Part shown: positions 10,359 to 22,737 of the stretch, piece after piece
How positions within the stretch are numbered: the stretch's first letter is position 1
How the letters are laid out: each line of letters starts with the position of its first letter
Assembly: GCA_037833965.1 (NCBI GenBank)
Contig: AP031355.1
Location: 21,973,501-22,037,500, forward strand
DNA: 64,000 nucleotides
Reading direction: 5' to 3'
Origin: Marchantia polymorpha subsp. ruderalis
Lineage: Eukaryota; Streptophyta; Marchantiopsida; Marchantiales; Marchantiaceae
Program-made: the position numbers and the translations under genes
The notes under the pieces: model-generated
What the model saw: the letters and a program-made list of their open reading frames with translations, nothing else
The model's database searches: none
What the model was told of the DNA's origin: nothing

Positions 10359-11480
10359 CTAAAACCTTAAAAGTAGGAACTGAAACCCCTGCATTATAGG
10401 TGACGGTAGCAGATGCCGGAGAGTGCATCTCACATAAGGTAACAGACCATGTTAGCCGATCGTATATAACTGGCTTCCAATAAATTCCGATTATCAAGAA
10501 CACAAGAAGCGCTCAAGATTCACTCATGGAAAACTTTCATTATTCGTCCGTCAATGATAACGCGTGGCATATCAAATAATTTGGTTTCCTCCAGTGTGCA
10601 ATAAAAATGAAATACATGATAGACACTGTGCGTACAAGTTCAATCAAAAAGCTGCTAAAAGCTTCATGACCACAACTCGTTTCCACCTCGGGTGGAGGAT
10701 TCTTTCACATTGTAGGCAGGAGAAAAGAGGATCAGAAGCTTAGAATCTGGACCAAAGGAAGGGTATGCGAACAATTCCCAACAGCTATCTCAATTGTGAG
10801 ATCTTCAAACGGCTGATTTAATCTCCGGCTGGGCCTCGAGAGGAGGTAAATTATGAATTGAAAATTAAAATTAGAGGAGACCAATCACTTTACGCACTCA
10901 AGGAAACCCACCCAAATTGGCACACTCTCAACATCTTGTAAACTTTGGCAATTTTTGGAGCGCCGAATGGAGAGTGCAAGAATTGCAAAAACACACAGAA
11001 AGATGGCCAAGCAAGAAGGTGGTAAAACCAATACTGGCGAAGATACACCACAACAAAGAGGACGACTTCGCACAATAGACAGGAACATGCCGAGTACGGT
11101 GTCCTTACCTTATGCAGCTGCGAAAGAAGCCCCCGCGTCTTCGTTCGAGTGGGGAAACCGCGCCTGCACGAGACGGTCGACGCTCAAAGCGGCTCGAAGC
11201 GACTGCCTTCGACACTCCGCGCGCACTTCCGCAGTCTCAATGACAGGCCTCGCAGGGGCGCCAGATTCCAGCTCGAGCGGAAGAGCGGATCCGCGGAACG
11301 AAGCCTCGAGCTTTGCGAGGGGATCATAAACCCTAAACAACGAGGAGAAGCGGAAGCACCAAATGCAGCACCGTCAGAAGCAGAAGCCGAATATCGACGC
11401 CTGTGCGTGTTCACACGCTCGTCGGTCGCCCGCTTTCCTTCCAGTGCAATCGAGGACTCAGAGCGGACCAACTCAATTTA
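10359..11480 (-). promoter_or_regulatory. 5'UTR intron, 5'UTR exon and promoter of the FAM133-like gene
   Basis: On the minus strand a strong donor (CATAAG|GTAAGG, intron starting at 11110) pairs with the acceptor TTTTAG ending at 10359, which gives a 5'UTR intron of about 750 nt. The GC-rich segment 11111-11400 would be the leader exon and promoter. A telo-box-like AAACCCTAAA lies at 11328-11337. A frame of about 76 codons runs through the leader (from 11340) but has no ATG, so I treat it as untranslated. Confidence 0.45.
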
Positions 11481-11481
11481 G

Positions 11482-14400
11482 AAATTTCGGCGGTAGTCTC
11501 TGACTACGCACAGTCGTACATGTGGTACTTGGTCCGCTTCCTTACTCCTAAGCCAGTAGAGCTGTACAACCATGTAGTGACGCAGCGGAGCCTCAAGCTT
11601 CAAAAGTCGGCACACGTCGCATTCTAATTGCGTCTTGTTCTCTGTCACGTCAGTCCCACAGGACTCAGGCCATGTAACCATGCAAGAAGAGGAGCCATTG
11701 AGTCAAGGGTGTGAACACCGTGGACACTGCCCATGGACGAAACCACAGGAGTCATATAGGGCTAGCCGAATGAACAGAATACCGCAGGATTAGTCAGAAG
11801 GTTATCCATTTCATTCTCTGCCCTCATTCTTTAACCTGCAAACAAAATGGCTACTTCATAAGCCTCGAATGCGAAAATAGTAAAATTATGGGATAAAGTC
11901 GACTCTTCTGAATAAGTGACAATGGGTAGCAGTAGAGAAAGATAATTTCCTGTACTATCAATATTTTAGTAGTCAAACTATCTAATGACCATGAGCACAA
12001 TGTAATTTGTTGACTTGAGGAATTTTTTTGCAATTCAAAGAATGAGGATGCAAATAAAGTTTGATATAAAGATAAAGTAGTCTATATTTGATGACAGAAG
12101 CTCTAACATAAAGCCTCTCGATATTCCTAGTTTTGCATTATTGAGTCTAGTTTGATGCTCTTCTCATTCATATATTTTCTTGATCTTTCACAATAAAAAA
12201 TAGAAATCTTGATTTGAGTCTAAAAAATTTCATCATTTGATTCAAATTTTACTTTAAAATGAATTATCAAAATGAAAAGTGAAATATTTTATTTTAAAAT
12301 ATCAACATCAAATAATACCAATGTTGGAAATATAACATATATTTGATTTTTGAAGCTCAGAATATTATAGATTTCAACAGGTCAAAAATGTAACAGTAAC
12401 AACATGATAATAACTTTAAAAAAACTAATTACGTAATGAAATTTCAAATGACACAAATTTTAATATTCTAAGAATGCATGTGATACAAGATTCATAAATC
12501 ACACAACAACAAAGAATTGATCAAATATTATTTATCATGTATGTTTGCAGTTTTTTGACATTCAACATAAATTTTGTTTATTAGTATTTTGCATACACAT
12601 CATCAATTTTTGACTTCAAATATATTTTCAAAACTCAAAAATCATTTTTTGTGTTTTAAAGTGTTTTTTTAATTACATTTGTAACAATTGTTTATACAAA
12701 TAGCACACTTCATCATGTCAACACTAAAGTACGTGGTTTGTCAACGCGGACTACATTTGCACAAACACAAACAGATTTTATTGATAAAAACCTAAAATCA
12801 TCATCAAGAGTTTTTTTCACAACTTTTTTATAATAATATCATAACATAAATTCTAACTGGAATATGACATGAGCTAACTATTAGTAATCTAACTCTAGAA
12901 CTACCATTTTATATTTGCTAATCACACTTTTAATGTACTTGTCTTGAATCAATCATAATTTTTTTTACTTCAAATCCTTACAAACATCAATTTGTAACAT
13001 ACTCTTTGATTTATGCAAGTCCTTAATCTCACATGAAAATTTCAATTCGTTTATACATCTTTTCACGTTTAATTGATCATACAATGTCAAAGTAATGAGA
13101 TAAAAAATCTCATATTTTTCACTTTTTTTAATATCTTATACACACTTGTATCAAATCTTGGATTTTTAGATGTTTGTTTTGATACATATAATTAAGCAAT
13201 TTACAAATAAACTTCTCTTGATCTTTACTCTCAAAGCCAATTGATGATCTCATGTAAATTTTTCTTCTTCAAATATACATAGAAAAATGTTGTAACTATA
13301 TATATATATATATATTATTTACAATTGGAATATATATCACAACAGATGCATATAGCATTGTAATTGTATCATGTTGTTCATCATGCAAAAATAACTTTGT
13401 TGTAGTGCACAACATTTTCTTGTGTGAATACTCTAGCATCAACATAGTGTTGAAGATTCTTCTTTCATCATTTGATGGTTAATTTTTCACTTTGTACATT
13501 CATTTGCTACGAATCAAAGTTTAATCTCTTGAAATCTACTAGCTTTCACATTTTCTCTTTCATCAACATTTTTATCTTATGATTCATAATAATTTTGCTC
13601 TATTATTGACAAAAAGTGTGAGCTTTTCTATTAAAACAAGAGTCTACTTCTTTTAAGATAAATGCAATGTCATCATCATACTTATTCTAAATATCATAAT
13701 TTTTAAAATGAATACATTAATGCATAATTCACATTTTACAGAATCTTTATCAATCCAACTTGATGATATTCTACTTGCTTTTAAATCAAACGGTGTAGTT
13801 ATTGAAAGTTTATCAACAATAAATTTTTCTCTCCAAATCTGCTCTTCATGAATTTGTTCAATTTATTTTAAAATTGTTCATTGTATCAAATCATTAAAAT
13901 CATAATGATCAATCTTTCACTCAACAACAAAAGTTAATACAAATTTGTTCTAAAAAAATGCGGGATTATTTTGATCAAAATAATATCTCTTTTTCGTATG
14001 CATAGAAGAATTATGAATGAAATTTTGCACAAATTTTGCAATGAAAGTTTTAAAAAATTTATTCATGAACTTTTGGAAAGTGGATTCAGCATTACATATA
14101 TAAAATTGCATCATGTTAGAGTCAACAATTTTTCTTGATGCGATAAAAATAGTCTATAGTTTGTACTTTGAAGCAATTTGAATTTGATTATAGCCATAAT
14201 AACCAACTTCAAAATTATAAAACTCATGATATGCAACCTATTCTAGAATCTCATCTTTGACATGTGGATTATAATATTACTTCTTTCTGACAAATATATT
14301 TTTTTTGTAATTCATGCAAAAATGTAGCTTATAAGTATTTTTTTAACAATCACAATAGGAAATTTTCAAAATTTTTTATTTCAAAGAAAATATTGATTTT

Positions 14401-17400
14401 CTTTAACTTTTCTTTCATCATCACAACCATAGATTAATTTATCTAGCTTTATTATTTTTGCAGAATAGGAGTAATTTTCTACTCCAACTTAATGTGATAA
14501 GTACTTAATAATACATGCTTTATATATATGTACCAAAAATTAAAGACATGCAGAATATATGCAAATAATCTTGTATGTTTTTACTTAGTAGACTTTGTAT
14601 CAAAATTGAAGTTGAAATATGGTGTACACATGTATTCTTCATTCATCTTGTCAAAATTTTTCACCACACTATATCAAGAAAGCAATCTCATAGCAACAAC
14701 TTGAACTTAAACATCATATGAAGAGTCATCCGATAAGGTATTTTTATCAAAATTTGACAGTTTAGTGTCAAATTTTAACAAACTTTTTATATCTATGTTC
14801 TTTGATTTTCAATATTCACTACTTGGTAAAACCAAATTTGTTGTTGCATCTACTTTTCTTGTTAACAAAATTTTCACATGATGGTTCCTTGTACTTCTAC
14901 AAATATATTTCTTGTGTCCTCAATTAGTAGTTTGTATAATCCTCAAACCGAAAAGGTTTCAAAAACAAATCAAAACTAGCTTACTTAAACACTTGATAAA
15001 CATAATACAACTATATTTTTTTTCCTTGTTGTTGAAAAATTATATTGAACTTTTTCTAATACAATATCAACACCAATAACTTCATCCTATAGTAATTAAT
15101 CAATGAAAATACAATTAGAATTGATTATTATTAATTGTCATAATAATCTTCTCTCCTAAATAATCAATGAATCTTATCGGCATCAAGATATTGTCAATCA
15201 TATAAACAATATCGTCATCTTTGCTTAGAACTTGAGTCAATCTAGTTCCACTTATATGTTTCTAAATTAAGCTTGTCATCCAAATTTTCAATAAATGATT
15301 CAAAAATGACTTTACAGTGCTGCATTAGTGTTTCATTGATACTTCCATCACAGTTTGTTGCGTTTTGAAAATCATTTGGATTAGATGATCTTATATGAAT
15401 TTTCAATTCTTATATTTTTTTTTCAATTCCTCAATATTTGATACTTGTTGCACAAAAAACAATTAACAACATTATGTTTCTATTTTTCACAATAAAAGCA
15501 AGTCTAGCATTTCACTCTTTAAGACTATTATTTCTTTGAGTTTCATTGCGTTATAATCAAGTAGACTACTACATGGACATTGTTGTATTTTGAATTATCT
15601 AATATTATAGTTGATTTTTACATTCATCATTTCTGTTGTTCAAGTTATATTGAGAGCTAATCTTTGTACTTGTAAAATTTTTTGTAAGTTTTGATTTTCA
15701 TAATTTTGTATACAAATAAGATCTAGACTTTAAATAAAAATTCAGATTGACTTTGATTTACATTCTATAGTAAATCAAAATCTTGAAAAATGTTTTCAAA
15801 ACATAATAACAAATATAATAGTAATTATATCATAACTAATTTTTATTGAAATAAACCATTGTAGGTTTGACTAGTTTTTGATATGTGTCAACATATCATT
15901 GGCCTACATAAATCTCTTAAAAACTTATTAATCTTTCGCTTAAAATGGCGACATGTCATTTGAGACCTTCAAATTTTTAGAACCTACAGTTGTCATCAAA
16001 TCAACTTTAAATTCAATCTAACCAATGAATTTTACATCATTTAATCAAACCATCAAAAATAATCATGTGATCGAAGTCTTTTATCTTGTAATGTAAACTT
16101 TTACAAGAGACAAAATAGTAATGTTAGATCAAATCTTCTACAATTTTCATAAGTAATATGCCAAGTATAGACATGATAGCTAAACTTCATTATAACTAGA
16201 TAAACTTAGTCATATCTAGCTAGACTTAATCATATCTAACCTAACCATGATCAACTCCTTTGTTAATTTCAATATTACTTTACATATGTCATCCGGTTTA
16301 CAATACTCTCATTGTTATGTTATTTTGGGCAAAAACCAAATTCAAAACATTTTGACTTTAAGATTAAAGTTTCGATAACATAATGAAATATGTGAATTTT
16401 ATTTCAAATGGATTTTTGGTACCTTATCATGATTCTACAAGACAAGTATTCATATACATGTTTACATATTAGATATTCTTTCATGCTATTTTTTAAGTTA
16501 TTGTTCATTGTTATTCCAAGATGATAATGTGATTCAAACTTCTATAGATCGAGCAAGTATCCACTCAATGATATCTCTATACTTCTCCATTTTTACTAAA
16601 TAAGAAATTATTATAGTAACATTTAGTAATTTAGTATAAATCTTGATATATTTGATTAATTTTCATTATATTACAACATATCATTGATTTAACTAAACCT
16701 TATAGAATCCTATTTGTACATACTTTAAAATTATGACATGACATTTGAAATTTTATAATATTTATTTGCCATTTAATCAATTATAGAATTAATCTAGTCA
16801 TGTAATTTCTATTAATTAGTCAGATTAATCAAAATTAAAATATAGTTTAGAAAAATTCTACTTAAGATCTATACTCTGAAGCAAAAAATAATAATGCTCA
16901 TTCATGACTTTTAGAAGTATCATGATTGCTTTATCAAATATGAAATTAATTTAATGCTAACATTTTTCATCTATTTGGATATTTTTATAATAAGTTTTAT
17001 AACAATTTTAACCCTCTTAATCTTACAATTTACATTTTTCTTGTTAAATTCTTTCAAATAGTAGAAAAATTACTAAACTATATCATAAATATAGCATTGA
17101 AATATACAAATCATTTCAAAAATTATACATTAGCTTTAAGATTAAACTTACAATATTTCAAAGAAAAATACTATCAATAAAATAACTAAAAAAGATAAGA
17201 AATTAATCTACAATATGTTATGTAAAATATATCAAGATCACATTATATGTTTTATAATTTTTTTACTCGTAATTTCTTTATTTCAAGAAAAACAATAAAT
17301 ATTATTAATTCATTAATTTTTTCAATGTAATAAGTAATAATGAATTTTTATTGTTTTTATTAATAATAATATTATTATAAAATATTATATATAAAAAAAT

Positions 17401-20400
17401 AAAAAATAATTTTACCACATAAAATAAATGTAATATTTATATTTTTATTGAATATAAATTATTTTAAAAAAATCAATTTAATAATCACTTTCATTTAATA
17501 TTCATTCAAGATGGCTGATCTAAATATTTTTCTCAAATTTTTTATAAAGCATATTATTTTTATCTGTTCATTTAAAAATGAGGTTATTTTTTAATTTAAT
17601 ATTTTAAAAATGATCTAATCTAATTAAAATATAAATTATTGTGATAGGATAAATGTGTTGGTATAAACTTAAGTCCAAACTAAATTCAGCTAACTTAAAC
17701 CTAATTAACGTTATGTTTAAAGTTTATTATTAAAAAAATATGTTGAAAACTCTTCTCAAACATTTTAGATTTTAGTATAATATACCTCATGTTCTAGCTA
17801 TTTATAGCTAGTTTGATCCATGGTCTGGGTATGTATAAACAGGTCTGTGTATAATTAAATAGAACGGTAAGTACAACCTCAAGAGATTCTTCCCTATGAA
17901 CGAAGTACTTGAGGGTGAACCACATTATACGCTGGTGTTTTTCGTCTTGGTGTCTTATCTTGGTCTTCACTGTTTACTATCACTTTATCTTGTGTGTTTT
18001 ATACTTACATGTAGTGCTGTATAGTAATAACAAATCACATATTCTCATGTTGACTTTGTGTGTGTGTTTTAGCATATGATTATGTTCTCTAAGTATCTAA
18101 GTTTTTTGTGTGTATGTGGATTTATTATGATATTTTTAGCAACAATTTTGTTCATGTTTGCAATAAACTCTAAAATTTATCACTATATATATATATTTCA
18201 TCTATTTATTTAAAAAATTGTGATCTATAATACAGTTTTTAAAAAATTAATAATTTGAAATGTAAAAAAGAATTCAAACTTTTGTTAATAACGACAAAAA
18301 CACATAAACTGCAAAAATATATATAAAAAAATACCTGTCATTTTTTGGTTCATATGAAAGTTTTAAATAATAATTTTTTCATATATCATTAGCTCTATAT
18401 TCAAGAATTTTTTTGATGTAAACAACATCAATTTTATATACTAATATTTAAAACATAATGTTCATAAATCTTCAAATTACTTTTGATCAAAATACATGAC
18501 AGTTACCAAAAAAAATCAAATTTATATCGCTTATATGTAATGAAATAAATTTATCATGTCATTTTCTTCAATATGTTTGAAATTTACTTCATCACAAATA
18601 TGCTCTGCTGTCTAAGCAAATGCAAAGTCAAATACCCTCTTGTTTTGTATGTTGTGTCTTTTATGCGTGTGGGGGGAACTTACGAAAAGTTCTAGCCCTG
18701 AGTTGTTCTTTTTAGGCTGTATTAAAGAATTAAATAGATTTAAACCTTGTTCCTGTTGCTTAAAACCCAACTCTGTGTGCTTAGTCAGTTTGTTTGCACG
18801 TATACCTTCCATTACGTTTTAGCATATACAAAATTCTATGTTTGTATTTTTCTAATATGATAATCTATCTAGTTTCATGTTTAGTTTTATCTGTTAATTG
18901 TTCATTTCCTGGCTTTTTGCACAAGAATTTTTTTTTACTTTATCTTGAAATTAGCTATGAACTTAAGCTGAATTGGTACAAGTTTGACTAAGAAAATATG
19001 AATCTGAAGATCAACAACTTTATTTTCATGAGTTTGAACATTCTTACGGTTATTTTTTCACAATTAAAATCATCACTTGTAATAAATATGAAAGAATTAG
19101 TTGAAATCTATGTACAATCAATTCATGAGTTGCATAGAACATGTATGTAATTTTAAAGACATGCTTGGTGAAATTCTTCTTCATATCAAAACTTGAAGCC
19201 ACATTGTTGAAGAAGATTTTAAACTTTACTTTATGGATCTTGTTGTGGATTTTTGCAATTTTTTGAATCTACCATTATTTTTGTCTTTAGAAATTTTAGT
19301 CAAATTTTTTTCTAGATCTGATTTTTTATTCATATTAGATCAGTCATTGTGACTATACTTGAGTCAAATTCAACTATCTATAAGATGAAAAAAATGATGT
19401 AAAAACCATCATAGATTCTAGTTTATATTCTGCAGTGATTGCTTGTAGATGCATTTTTTTCATATATTATTTTTCTAAATCTGAAGAACAAAGTTTTATC
19501 ATCACAAACATTAATACAATAATCTATTTTCTATCGAAACATCTTATCTTACTTTTTATTTTTTAAAATTTGTGAGCTTTAGCTCATGAATAGATTATAG
19601 AATAATAGATACTTCTGAAATTACATTAAAATCAGAATAGAAAATAAAACTATTAATAGATTATTCTATTGATAGAATAATTCTATATTATAGATTTTTC
19701 AGCCAAATTATAGAACGATCTATGATTTGGCTGAAGAAAAATCTCAAAAACAAAAAAAAAAAAAGTTTCAAGTGTTGAGCTAAATATATATAAGAGTCAA
19801 AGATCTAAAGTAACTATTTTAAAGTCAATATAAATATGTATGTTTAAATTCACACATAAAAATTTATACTCAATATTATATTTTTGGATAAAATACAATC
19901 AAAATATGAAATGATGAATTAAATACAAAAAAGAGTACGAGCATTTCCTTTCAAATTCTAAATTAAAATGGAAGTTTTCAAATGTCCATTATGAACTTAT
20001 TTATCTATTTTCTTTGCAATTTTGAGGCCGTTTTTTATTTTCACAATTGTATAATGTTTAAATGATTTTTTTTGGAAATTTATTCTATTCAACATGACAA
20101 ATTCTTTGATGCAAAACTTGAGCTCTATTTCTTTTATGCTAGTATGGACTGCAGGCACTCTTTAATACAAAAATAAATTGCAATCCAAATCCAATATTTA
20201 AACTTTGTGACTGGTGGGTTTGCAAAATTGGTGCAAAAATTTCTTTCTAGATCTAGCAGCACACAAACTGGTCTTGGAACATACATGTTCACGCTCCACA
20301 AGAACTCGCAGCAGATGTCATGCGACAATCATCAGAGTGAGTTAATGGTGCCAACATGTAGATTGATACGCAAAACCATGAGAAATCGAATATGCTCCAT

Positions 20401-20601
20401 GGTTTGACAGAATAACTACTTGCAATTTAGTATACAAATTGTATGGTGTACAAAAAGAGATGGCTATTACAGTTCTTTTAGTCCATTTGGGTGAGGGGGC
20501 CAAGTGGATAACAAAAAAGATGGGAAGGCCCCATTTGGGTTGTTGGCCAAATGGAAGAAAAGGACTGCAAGATCTAAAAAGCCTACACTAGGATGACCAT
20601 G
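11482..20601. other. AT-rich block of decayed transposon DNA
   Basis: From about 11850 the composition falls sharply to very high A+T and stays so for almost 9 kb. No open frame is worth calling. One copia LTR-like stretch can be recognised at 17656-18030. At 20480-20560 a short motif (CCATTTGGG / GGCCAAGTGG / GGCCAAATGG) recurs. The pattern fits old retrotransposons eroded by C-to-T change. No intact element was found. Confidence 0.6.
17656..18030 (+). mobile_element. Solo or terminal copia LTR relic
   Basis: This shares blocks, in the same order, with the LTR next to the copia element at 59.3 kb read on its own strand. The shared blocks are a TGTTG start, CTCATGTTCTAGCT followed by an AGCTAG(G)TTTG stretch, and AGTACTTGAGGRTGAA followed by YCACATTATA. 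It is in plus orientation. No matching partner LTR or coding region is identifiable in the AT-rich DNA on either side, so it may be a solo LTR. The right edge is approximate. Confidence 0.5.
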
Positions 20602-21815
20602 CTAAGAGTGGATACCCCAGCAGTGCGTATCGTCATAAGCAGGAGAATTAAAGGGTGGATAATTAGGATGTGTATAATATAACGATGATCCCAAACTTGC
20701 ATCCCAAATTCCGAATCGGTCCAATCCGTCCAATCCAGGCCAGTCCTGGTCACCCGGTGATGGTATGGATATACTAGCAGCTGAGTCCATGTATGCAGAA
20801 TCCTCTCGCACAGTTGGTGAAAGGACTTTCACATCGGATTGAATTCCTGTCATGTTTTCCGCTACACCATGGTCGGCACCGTCACCCCGAAAGATCTTCA
20901 TGATCACAGGTCTCCGAAGATTAAATGGCTCCTTGCCTCCTTTCGTCAAAGTGATTCCCTTCGAAGCTGCAAGCTCGGTGAGAGCCGTCTCATCTAGAAA
21001 GTACTCATGTAGCGTCCAGTTGTCTTTTGCTATACTCTGCCGTCTGGCAACGGGCTTTTGTTTGTTCACACTAGTCTGCTTGTACCCAAAGTATTTGCAC
21101 TGAAGTCCACTGAATTTTCGATAGGGAGGGCCGGTTTGTTTCCAGCACCGACCTTCCCTCGTCTGCCTGGAAACTTTAGTTTTGCTCGTGATGGTAAGAA
21201 GGTACCTGGGCTTGGACCCTAAAAGCCAAACAAGCACAAAATTGATCAGATTTTGGAGAATAGCTACACGATTTAACAGAAACGGAAACTGGCAACTGCA
21301 CGGGCGGCACTCTAAGTAGGAGTTCAGCTGACGACCTAACGTGCAGCGTTTATTTGCTGATCATAGAGTTTTGCGGATTTTTTTCAAGTATGTGAGGTAC
21401 GAACATTCTGTGCGATCCCAACTATCCCCGTCTCTCAGATGATTTGAATATGTCACTGAAACAAGATAAGCACTTGTGTGATGTCAACTGCAGAAAATGA
21501 GGAGATGTGGGTGTGAGCTAGTATACCGGGGACAATCTCCCAAGGATGCAACTTTGATATCTCTGCTCCTTGATAAATGTTGATTTGACGAAACCTCGAG
21601 GCCCCTACTCCCTTGAAGATGTCAACCTTATTCGGGTTAGCATCACTCGTCCTTCCTTGAAAGTAGTCTTCGAGAAGTACCAACTGAGCTGCTCTGAGGT
21701 AGTCCCGCAAGTCATGATCGCCGATGTGTCCATCAAAACCACTGTTACCGAAATCATCTTTGATAGATAGTGAGTGCTTCTCACTTTCCTGATTCTGCTG
21801 GTCATAGACAGACAA
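20602..21815 (-). CDS. NAC-domain transcription factor, divergent, 5' exon unresolved
   Basis: Exons run from about 21815 (probably 21797) to 21527 and from 21218 to 20602, joined by a GT-AG intron in phase 1. The order of NAC motifs is preserved. GFDGHIGDHDLRDYL fits subdomain A (GFRFHPTDEELV-YL). NKVDIFKG and, later, HPWEIVPG fit subdomain B and its PWDLP end. PRYLLTITSKTK and GRCWKQTG fit subdomain C (W-x-TG). DNWTLHEYFLDE fits subdomain D/E (TNW-MHEYRL). The C-terminal part is acidic and aromatic, as in NAC activation regions. The first visible exon has no ATG in frame and an upstream TAA. A branch-like CTAAT and CAG acceptor near 21797-21800 suggest a missing 5' exon. Many consensus residues are changed, so DNA binding is uncertain. 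Confidence 0.65.
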
Positions 21816-22122
21816 ATTGGATTAGTGTGAAAGGTCCACCGGTATTGAAAATTACTGGAAGGAGAGGTGTACAAGATCTGCCGCTTATAATTTCCTCCCC
21901 GCCCACCCCCGAGTTTTTGGAAGCTACTGTTCAACAGGGCAGCCTCTAACCCCAACTGAAGGCTAAGATGGAAGACTCTAAGGCTGGACTAAACTCCTTC
22001 CAGAGATTTTGCGGCATCTTGTGAACCACGACCCCGGTATTACCCCAACACGTTAACCAATGTCAGATCTCGAACTACGTTGCAAATTTTCCTAATTTTC
22101 CGCCGAATACTTTCAGTGACTA

Positions 22123-22737
22123 CTAAGTACACAAACGGGATCTGGAAGAGGAAAATACCGAAGTGACCAATTCCGAGTCTTGGTCCTGATCGGAATTGGA
22201 GTTGATTTCTTCGCCAGTCACATCCAGCATCTGATCGTCCTTCTTATGCACGTCTGTACCTGCACCCTTCGCAGCTGCAGCCAGTTTGGCATGCCTGAGG
22301 CCACAGTAGTCGTGAACCTTGGTGTCCTCGACGTATGTAAATCGATAACAGTCACGAATTTTGCAAATCCTGCCCAGCTTATAATATTCCCTCGTAGACC
22401 TCGTGGTATACTCGAGCATGTGCGACCTGCAACAAAAGTCGTGAGTTCTGTAGGATTCGACATATACTGGATTGTCGCAACCAGCGAGCCTGCACCTCTT
22501 GTCTCGGCTATATCCATGGTCTCGTGCAGCGCAATTCTCCTGCATCCCGTGTTCCTCTTCCATATAGAAATTATAATGCATTTTGCCACAAAACTGATGA
22601 AACACACCGGGTGATCTCTCCCAGCGGGGTCTGTCACAATTCCGATACGCACAAAACTGACTTCTACTTGAGCGCGAGTATCGGTCGTCACAATGGCGTT
22701 TAGAAGGAGGTGAATGCAAGCGGGGAGATCTCTTCAT
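22123..22737 (-). CDS. Triple Cys/His zinc-binding repeat protein
   Basis: This encodes 204 aa from an ATG at 22737. Three repeats have the pattern C-x4-C-x(11-12)-H-x2-C-x3-H: C29/C34/H47/C50/H54, C82/C87/H99/C102/H106 and C125/C130/H142/C145/H149. Between the Cys pair and the His lie related segments (CDRPRWE, CDNPVYVES, CYRFTYVED). The ligand spacing suggests that each repeat binds one zinc ion. The N-terminus is Arg/Ser-rich (PPSKRHCDDRYSRSSRS), like a nuclear signal, and the C-terminus is acidic. I do not recognise a named domain. The function is unknown; protein or nucleic-acid binding would be typical. It is encoded upstream of, and on the same strand as, the NAC gene. Confidence 0.7.
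   Translation of the reverse strand: MKRSPRLHSPPSKRHCDDRYSRSSRSQFCAYRNCDRPRWERSPGVFHQFCGKMHYNFYMEEEHGMQENCAARDHGYSRDKRCRLAGCDNPVYVESYRTHDFCCRSHMLEYTTRSTREYYKLGRICKIRDCYRFTYVEDTKVHDYCGLRHAKLAAAAKGAGTDVHKKDDQMLDVTGEEINSNSDQDQDSELVTSVFSSSRSRLCT

Noticed and set aside
11111..11340. Frame of about 76 codons in the leader of the FAM133-like gene
   Set aside because: It has no ATG, is preceded by a stop, and its stop abuts a strong splice donor, so it is better explained as a 5'UTR exon.
13750..13800. LDDILLAF on the plus strand, like a gypsy reverse transcriptase motif
   Set aside because: It is an isolated match; flanking sequence has many stops and no other polymerase motifs.
15459..15500. CCHC-like spacing on the minus strand (gag zinc knuckle?)
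   Set aside because: It is interrupted by a stop and sits in T-rich DNA where Cys codons are common; no gag or pol context was found beside it.
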